A model generated the notes under the pieces. It had not been told where the DNA came from. It saw only the letters and a list, made by a program, of their open reading frames with translations, and made no database searches. From positions 124,001 to 188,000 of the forward strand of contig NZ_JBLOOT010000005.1 in NCBI RefSeq assembly GCF_049800675.1: DNA of 64,000 nt, written 5' to 3'. Of the stretch, positions 58,879 to 64,000 are shown piece by piece. This DNA is from Cauispirillum nitrogeniifigens (GTDB lineage: Bacteria; Pseudomonadota; Alphaproteobacteria; Rhodospirillales; Rhodospirillaceae). A program made the position numbers and the translations under genes. Each line of letters opens with the position of its first letter. The stretch's first letter is position 1.

Positions 58879-60756
58879 TCAGCCGTCCGCCGGGGCGTTG
58901 GCCGCATCGAGGGAATCGCCGTCCCGCGCCGCCCGCAGGGCTTCCTCCAGGGCGGCGGTTTCGCGCTGCTTGTGCCACATGTCGGCATAGAGCCCGCCGT
59001 GCGCCAGCAGTTCGCCATGGCGGCCGCGCTCGACCACCCGGCCGCCGGCCAGGACCAGGATTTCATCGGCGTCGACCACGGTGGACAGGCGGTGCGCGAT
59101 CACCAGCGTGGTGCGGTCGGCCGCCACCCGCCGCAGCGACGCCTGGATTTCCCGCTCCGTGTGGGTGTCGAGCGCGCTGGTCGCCTCGTCGAAGATCAGG
59201 ATGGCGGGGTTCTTGAGGATGGTGCGGGCAATCGCCACGCGCTGCTTCTCGCCGCCCGACAGCTTCAGGCCGCGCTCGCCGACCACGGTGTCGTAGCCCT
59301 GCGGCAGCGACTGGACGAAGTCGTGGATGGCGGCCATGCGGGCGGCGGTCTCGACCTCCTCCCGGCTGGCGTCGGGACGGCCATAGGCGATGTTGTAATA
59401 GATGCTGTCGTTGAACAGCACCGTGTCCTGCGGCACCACGCCAATGGCGGCGCGCAGGGAGTCCTGGGTGACGGCGCGGATGTCCTGCCCGTCGATGCGC
59501 ACCGCCCCGCCGGTGACGTCATAGAAGCGGAACAGCAGCCGCGAGATCGTCGACTTGCCCGCCCCGGAGGAGCCGACCAGCGCCACCATCCGCCCACCCG
59601 CCACCGAGAAGGTGATGCCGCGCAGCACCTCCCTGTCCGGCCCGTAGCCGAAGCGCACGTCGGCGAACTCCACCCGCCCGTCGGTGATCGCCAGCGGCCG
59701 GGCGTCGGGGGCGTCGAGTACCTCGGGCGTGCTGTCCATGAGGTCGAACATGGTTTCCATGTCGGTCAGGGACTGCTTGATCTCGCGGTACACCACCCCC
59801 AGGAAGTTCAGCGGCAGCGCAAGCTGGATGAGGTAGGTGTTGACCAGCACGAAGTCGCCCACCGTCAGCGCGCCGGCCGCCACCCCCTGCCCGGCCATGA
59901 CCATCAGCACCACCAGCCCGACGCCGATGATCGCCCCCTGCCCCAGGTTGAGCAGCGCCAGCGACGTCTTGGACTTCAGCGAGGCATGCTCGTAAGCCTG
60001 CAAGGCGGTATCGTAGCGGGCGCTTTCGTGGCGCTCGTTGCCGAAGTACTTGACGGTTTCATAGTTGATGAGGCTGTCGATGGCCTTGGTGTTGGCATCG
60101 GCGTCGGTCATGTTCATGGTGCGGCGGAACTTCAGCCGCCATTCCGTCACCAGCATCGTATAGACGATGTAGCCGCCGATGGTCGCCACCGTCACCGCCG
60201 CGTAGCGCCAGTCGAACATGCTCCACAGGATGGCGGCGACGAAGCCCATCTCCAGCAGCGACGGCCCGGCGCGGAACAGCACCAGCCGCAGCAGCACCTC
60301 GATGCCGCGCGTGCCGCGCTCGATCAGCCGGTTCAGGCCGCCGGTCTGGCGGTCCATGTGGAAGCGCAGCGACAACTGGTGCAGGTTGCGGAAAGTCTTC
60401 AGGCCGATGCGCCGCACCGCCCGCTCGGCCACCTTCGAGAAGCTGAGGTCCTGAAGCTCGACGAAGGCGGCCTGGAGGAAGCGGGTCAGGCCGTAGGCCA
60501 GCAGCAGCCCCACCGGCACGACGATGGCCGCCGACCGCTCCGCCGACAGGATGTCCACCACCTGCTTGTAGAGCAGCGGCACCGTCACCGTGGCGGTCTT
60601 GGCGGCGGCCAGGAACAGCAGGGCGACGACGACGCGCACCCGCAGTTCCGTCTCGCCGCGCGGCCACAGATAGGGCAGCAGCCGGCGCACGGTGCGCAGG
60701 TCGTGACGCTGGCCGCGGGCCGGCGGCGGGGGCGGAGGGGCGCTGCGCGATCGCAT
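58879..60756 (-). CDS. ATM1/HMT1-type ABC exporter
   Basis: A 625-residue half-transporter with six membrane helices (residues about 40-330) and a C-terminal ATPase: Walker A GSSGAGKST, Q-loop VPQDTVLFNDSIYYNIAYG, signature LSGGEKQR, Walker B ILIFDEATSALD, and IAHRLSTV. The membrane part has the ATM1-family stretch ALTVGDFVLVNTYLIQLALPLNFLG and NYETVKYFGNE. These proteins export glutathione-linked or sulfur compounds and help metal or Fe-S homeostasis. It starts six bases after the upstream membrane-protein gene, so they form an operon. Confidence 0.94.
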   Translation of the reverse strand: MRSRSAPPPPPPARGQRHDLRTVRRLLPYLWPRGETELRVRVVVALLFLAAAKTATVTVPLLYKQVVDILSAERSAAIVVPVGLLLAYGLTRFLQAAFVELQDLSFSKVAERAVRRIGLKTFRNLHQLSLRFHMDRQTGGLNRLIERGTRGIEVLLRLVLFRAGPSLLEMGFVAAILWSMFDWRYAAVTVATIGGYIVYTMLVTEWRLKFRRTMNMTDADANTKAIDSLINYETVKYFGNERHESARYDTALQAYEHASLKSKTSLALLNLGQGAIIGVGLVVLMVMAGQGVAAGALTVGDFVLVNTYLIQLALPLNFLGVVYREIKQSLTDMETMFDLMDSTPEVLDAPDARPLAITDGRVEFADVRFGYGPDREVLRGITFSVAGGRMVALVGSSGAGKSTISRLLFRFYDVTGGAVRIDGQDIRAVTQDSLRAAIGVVPQDTVLFNDSIYYNIAYGRPDASREEVETAARMAAIHDFVQSLPQGYDTVVGERGLKLSGGEKQRVAIARTILKNPAILIFDEATSALDTHTEREIQASLRRVAADRTTLVIAHRLSTVVDADEILVLAGGRVVERGRHGELLAHGGLYADMWHKQRETAALEEALRAARDGDSLDAANAPADG

Positions 60757-60762
60757 GGAAGC

Positions 60763-61611
60763 CTAACGCGCCCCGGCCTCCGCCGGTGGCGCCGGCTCCC
60801 CGGCGAACGGCGTGTCGGCCAAGGGCACAGGAGCGGGGCCGGGAGCGGGAGCGTCCGCGTCCTCCGGCTCCAGGCGCGGCAGCGGCGCGAAACGGGCGCC
60901 GCGCAGCCGCACGGCCCGCGCATTGACGTCGCCGAACAGGCTGTGCAGGCGGGCCAGCGGGCCGTCCTCCAGCACCTCGCGGGCCAGCTTGTCGGCGTCG
61001 TTGACCTTGAAGCTCTCCAGCAGGCGGTCGTAGCGGCGCAGGTAGATCTGCAACGCCGCCGAGGAAATGTCGTCGCCGGCCAGCCGCTCGGCCAGCAGGT
61101 CGGGGAACTCGGGATAGGCCGCCGCGCGCGTCAGGAAGGCGTAGGCGAAGGCCCAGACGTCGCCGGACACCGTGCGCGCCCACAGGGTATCGGCCTCGTC
61201 CGGGGACACCATGCCCAGGCGTTCGGCCAGCACCGAGGCCTGGCCGTTGAGGTCCTTGAGGATGAGGTCCATGCCGTCGATCACCGACCGGCGCCGGCTT
61301 TCGCCCTGCATCTGGATGAGGGTGCGCACCTGCGCCTCGATCTGGTCGGAGGCGCGGCGGTGCTGCGACAGCATCAGGGTGAGAATCTTCTCGTGGCGCT
61401 GGGCCAGGAAGCCCTGCTGGACGAAGGCCACCACCAGCCACAGGGCGGCGACGGGGCCGAAGGTGCCGGCCACCACCAGCGCCAGGTCCGACGGTGCCAG
61501 GGTCAGCAGCACGCCCCAGCCGAGAGCGCTGGAGATATAGAACAGGGCGCCGCCCAGCCACAGCGAGGTGAAGGCGCCGGCGACTGCGAACAGGACCATC
61601 AGGCCGATCAT
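60763..61611 (-). CDS. Two-helix membrane protein linked to the ABC exporter
   Basis: A 282-residue protein I cannot assign. Residues about 1-75 contain two hydrophobic segments (MIGLMVLFAVAGAFTSLWL and VVAGTFGPVAALWLVVAFV). The rest is helical and cytoplasmic (QRHEKILTLMLSQHRRASDQIEAQVRTLIQMQ), ending in a Pro/Ala-rich tail. ATG 61611 has GGGAG six bases upstream. It ends six bases before the ABC exporter gene, so it may be an accessory factor for that exporter. Confidence 0.7.
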   Translation of the reverse strand: MIGLMVLFAVAGAFTSLWLGGALFYISSALGWGVLLTLAPSDLALVVAGTFGPVAALWLVVAFVQQGFLAQRHEKILTLMLSQHRRASDQIEAQVRTLIQMQGESRRRSVIDGMDLILKDLNGQASVLAERLGMVSPDEADTLWARTVSGDVWAFAYAFLTRAAAYPEFPDLLAERLAGDDISSAALQIYLRRYDRLLESFKVNDADKLAREVLEDGPLARLHSLFGDVNARAVRLRGARFAPLPRLEPEDADAPAPGPAPVPLADTPFAGEPAPPAEAGAR

Positions 61612-61699
61612 GAAGCGCTCCCGCACGGGCGATCCGTGCGGGGCATTGTGGCACAAATAAAGGGTATGTCAGGCGCTTTTCACGCTAGTCCCGCCGGAC

Positions 61700-62455
61700 C
61701 TATGCCAGCCGCCGCACGCCTGCCGCCTTGCCCGACGGATCCGTCGGCGCATTGGGCACCAGCCGGCGCAGTTCGGCGCTCAGGCGGGCGCGGTATTCGC
61801 TGGCGACGAGGTCGGCGTACCCCCGGCCGGCGGCGCGGGAGGTTCCGCCCAGGCTGTCGTGCAGTTCGGCCAGCCCGGCGACCACGGCGGCGGCGAAGTC
61901 CTCGGGCGTGTCCTCGGCCTCGGCCTGGGTCAGCACCGTGAACACCAGGTTCTCGACCAGCAGGGTCTGCGGCAGGGGGCCGTCATGGCGGGCGTTGTCC
62001 GGCGAGCCGGAATAGCGCCGCCGCAGGTGGTCGGTGGTCTGCGCGGTGGCGCGCGCCATCAGCCACGCCATGGCCGACACGCGGCTGCGCCGCCGCCGCG
62101 TCACGCCCTGAACGATGACGCCAAGGGCGGCGATGGCCGCCACGCCGCCGACCGACACCACCAGGGCCATGCCCAGATCCTCGGCATCGACCAGTCCCAC
62201 CCAGGTGCGCACCACCACGGCGGCGCCGATGGACAGGGCCACCGCGATCAACCGGGTCAGCAGGCCATGGGTCAGCGACAGCAGGATGGGCGTCAGCAGC
62301 ACATAGACCATGGCCGCCGACGCCGCGGCGTTGCCCACCATGGCGTTGACCTGACCGTCGTTCATGTCCTCGATCACCGGCAGGGCGAACAGCCCCAGGC
62401 CGATCAACGCGACGCCGCCGATGATCATCGTGTTGAGGAACGAATGTCCACGCAT
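61700..62455 (-). CDS. Four-helix membrane protein of unknown function
   Basis: A 251-residue protein with four hydrophobic segments in the N-terminal 115 residues (MIIGGVALIGLGLFALPVI, AAASAAMVYVLLTPILLSL, LIAVALSIGAAVVVRTWV, ALVVSVGGVAAIAALGVIV), then a basic patch and a soluble helical tail. I do not recognise the family. It is separated by 88 bases from the next operon on the same strand and is divergent from the NUDIX gene. Confidence 0.65.
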   Translation of the reverse strand: MRGHSFLNTMIIGGVALIGLGLFALPVIEDMNDGQVNAMVGNAAASAAMVYVLLTPILLSLTHGLLTRLIAVALSIGAAVVVRTWVGLVDAEDLGMALVVSVGGVAAIAALGVIVQGVTRRRRSRVSAMAWLMARATAQTTDHLRRRYSGSPDNARHDGPLPQTLLVENLVFTVLTQAEAEDTPEDFAAAVVAGLAELHDSLGGTSRAAGRGYADLVASEYRARLSAELRRLVPNAPTDPSGKAAGVRRLA

Positions 62456-62604
62456 GGTCGTCTCTCACAGAGCCTGAAGCCCTCTCCATCCCACCTCCAG
62501 GGTAGGACGCCCGCGCCCTGCGGTCTGTGACGGAGCGCACTGGTTGAGAACGCCGGCGCGCGATGCCACACTGTCGCCCCCTTTCGCAAAGGACACCGCC
62601 GGGC

Positions 62605-63468
62605 ATGGCCTATCTCGACCACGTGCATCGCTGTAACCGCCGCGACATGAGCCGCTTCCGCCCCTTCGTGGCCGCCGGCCAGCGGGTCGGCTGGGTGCGC
62701 CACGACATCGCCGCGACCCTCGACGGCCTGCACCCGGCGCTGCGCGTCGCGGCCGGGGAGGTCGCGCTGGTCCCGGCCGGCGCCGACACGCCCGCCGGCC
62801 GCACCCGCGCCCTGGGGGAGATCGCCGCCGCCCTGGTCGAACGGGGCGTGGTGGCGCGCCTGCGCGGGGAGATGTACTCCGTGCGGACCGCCTGGGCGGC
62901 GCCGGAGGTGATGCAGGTCGATCGCGGAGCGGTGACGGTGTTCGGCCTCAAGGCTTTTGGCGTGCACATGAACGGCATCGTGCGCGGGCCGGACGGGACG
63001 CTGCACCTGTGGATCGGCCGGCGCGCGCCCGACAAGGCGGTGGCGCCCGACAAGCTCGACAACATCGTTGCTGGCGGCCAGCCGGCCGGGCTGTCCCTGC
63101 GCGACAACCTGCTCAAGGAAGCCGCCGAGGAAGCCGCCATTCCCGCCGCCCTGGCCGGCCGGGCGGTGCCCGTCGGCGCCCTCACCTACAGCTTCGAGGA
63201 CGGTCCGGGCCTGAAGCGCGACACCATGTTCTGCTACGACCTGGACCTGCCCGCCGACTTCGTGCCGGTCAACACCGACGGCGAACTGACCGGCTTCAGC
63301 CTGTGGCGGGCCGAGGACGTGCTGGCCGCCGTGCGCGACGGCGACGACTTCAAGTTCAACGTCAACCTGGTGATCCTCGACTTCGCCCTGCGCCACGGCC
63401 TGCTCGGCCCCGACGACGAACCGGCCTACGAGGCCCTGCTCCTGGGCCTGCGCCAGCCGCATCCGTAG
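62605..63468 (+). CDS. NUDIX hydrolase with DUF4743 domain
   Basis: A 287-residue enzyme with an N-terminal DUF4743 domain (FRPFVAAGQRVGWVRHDIA) and a C-terminal NUDIX domain. The NUDIX box is GGQPAGLSLRDNLLKEAAEEA, which keeps the KE and EE metal positions but has Ser where the first Glu of the textbook motif is. This matches the TPK1-related NUDIX group, whose eukaryotic members act on thiamine-like diphosphates. ATG 62605 begins the conserved region. It stands alone before the partial receptor gene. Confidence 0.88.
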   Translation: MAYLDHVHRCNRRDMSRFRPFVAAGQRVGWVRHDIAATLDGLHPALRVAAGEVALVPAGADTPAGRTRALGEIAAALVERGVVARLRGEMYSVRTAWAAPEVMQVDRGAVTVFGLKAFGVHMNGIVRGPDGTLHLWIGRRAPDKAVAPDKLDNIVAGGQPAGLSLRDNLLKEAAEEAAIPAALAGRAVPVGALTYSFEDGPGLKRDTMFCYDLDLPADFVPVNTDGELTGFSLWRAEDVLAAVRDGDDFKFNVNLVILDFALRHGLLGPDDEPAYEALLLGLRQPHP

Positions 63469-63557
63469 GTCGCACTCCCTCTGCGCGGGCGGCCGGGCGG
63501 CACCAAGGGGGGCGGTCGGGGGTTTCCCTGGGGAGCGTCACCCGGAGAGCGTCCCCC

Positions 63558-64000
63558 ATGCGGCTGCCCGCCGATCTTCCCCTGCGTCTGAAGGCCCGCC
63601 TCGCCCTGCTGGGCGTGCTGGTGCTGTTCATGGTGTTCGGCGCCGTGGCGCTGGAGCGCATGAGCGCCCTGCACCACGCCGCCACCGCCGTCGGCCGCAC
63701 CGCCCTGCCGCTGGTCCGGCTGGCCGGCGAGGTCGACACCCTGGCCTCGGCCTACCGCGCGGCCGAGGCCGACGCCCTGCTGGCCGAGGACGGGCCGGCG
63801 CGGGCGACGGCGGTGGCCCGCCTCGCCGAGGTGCGCGCCCGCCTCGACCAGCGCCTGGCCGACGCCGCCGGCGAGGACGCCGCCCTGGCCCAGGCGGTCG
63901 CGGACTGGCCCGACTACGTGGCCGGCAGCGAGGCCGTACTGGCCCTGCTGGCCGAGGGCCGCCGCGACGCCGCCATTGCCGCCTTCCGTGCCGCCGCCCC
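63558..64000 (+). CDS. Probable chemoreceptor or sensor, 3' end missing
   Basis: An open frame from ATG 63558 runs off the right edge (147 residues visible). It begins with a short basic segment (MRLPADLPLRLKARLA), one membrane helix (LLGVLVLFMVFGAVAL), then a long Ala/Leu/Arg-rich helical region without a stop, resembling a periplasmic four-helix-bundle sensor domain. GGAG lies ten bases before the ATG. It could be a methyl-accepting chemotaxis protein or a histidine kinase; the signalling domain is outside the window. High local GC gives long frames by chance, but the helix layout supports a real gene. Confidence 0.7.
   Translation, partial: MRLPADLPLRLKARLALLGVLVLFMVFGAVALERMSALHHAATAVGRTALPLVRLAGEVDTLASAYRAAEADALLAEDGPARATAVARLAEVRARLDQRLADAAGEDAALAQAVADWPDYVAGSEAVLALLAEGRRDAAIAAFRAAA

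Overview
The window is uniformly high-GC DNA, coding-dense on both strands. Its gene set points to an alphaproteobacterium of the Rhodospirillales/Magnetospirillum type. The pointers are a Usg protein, a phasin, an RpoH with a linked small heat-shock protein, an L-malyl-CoA lyase, an AniA-like copper nitrite reductase with an NnrR-type operator, and palindromic repeats of the alphaproteobacterial kind. The genus cannot be fixed from the sequence alone. No rRNA, tRNA, CRISPR array, prophage or complete insertion sequence was seen.

Layout. (1) 1-3544: a membrane-anchored formate dehydrogenase operon (fdhA partial, fdhB, fdhC), followed by a dispersed repeat and two terminators. (2) 3856-7376: polyphosphate kinase 2, a 150-bp MITE-like palindrome, the heat-shock protease HtpX, and two overlapping exported-protein genes. 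(3) 7385-14591, minus strand: one long molybdenum/tungsten operon, tupB-tupC-tupA-moeA-DUF2478-mobB-moeA-(WD40/cytochrome c). It is divergent from an HTH plus binding-domain regulator at 14688 and shares a promoter region with it. (4) 15745-16191: a phasin with a clear promoter and terminator. (5) 16565-29434: a complete Tad/Flp pilus locus of 14 genes, ending in a second copy of the dispersed repeat. (6) 29632-31455: nnrR-like regulator and nirK with an NnrR box between them. (7) 31506-35793: a TetR/TPR-protein divergent pair and a two-gene binding-protein/diguanylate-cyclase module. (8) 36059-40969: a stress region with groES-groEL, usg, an unexplained 470-bp stretch, hsp20, rpoH and thioredoxin 2. 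(9) 41118-48461: SRPBCC protein, sugar aminotransferase, malate synthase G, PLP decarboxylase with divergent Lrp regulator, and L-malyl-CoA lyase. (10) 48655-57239: a DUF6455-like gene, thrS-infC, two glycosyltransferases, an ABHD10-like hydrolase, a gamma-glutamyltransferase and gpt. (11) 57523-64000: cheZ, an unknown gene, an ATM1-type ABC exporter with a membrane partner, a membrane protein, a NUDIX hydrolase, and the start of a probable chemoreceptor that runs off the window.

How the genes work together. Formate dehydrogenase needs a Mo or W pterin cofactor. The 7.2-kb operon nearby supplies tungstate-type uptake (TupABC), two divergent metal insertases (MoeA), nucleotide attachment (MobB) and two poorly understood proteins, so the first 15 kb reads as a formate/pterin-metal island. 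NirK gives nitrite respiration that formate oxidation could feed. Malate synthase and malyl-CoA lyase fit glyoxylate and ethylmalonyl-CoA carbon metabolism alongside polyhydroxybutyrate storage (phasin). The heat-shock genes cluster with their own sigma factor.

The points most worth following up are: the twin MoeA/DUF2478/WD40-cytochrome operon and its shared operator; the 77-bp repeat found just after two operons; a composite palindrome that carries the stop codons of two convergent genes; a probable AUA start codon for infC; and the unexplained promoter-bearing stretch at 38.6-39.0 kb. Start codons were chosen by ribosome-binding-site spacing and family fit. All promoter and operator calls are by eye.
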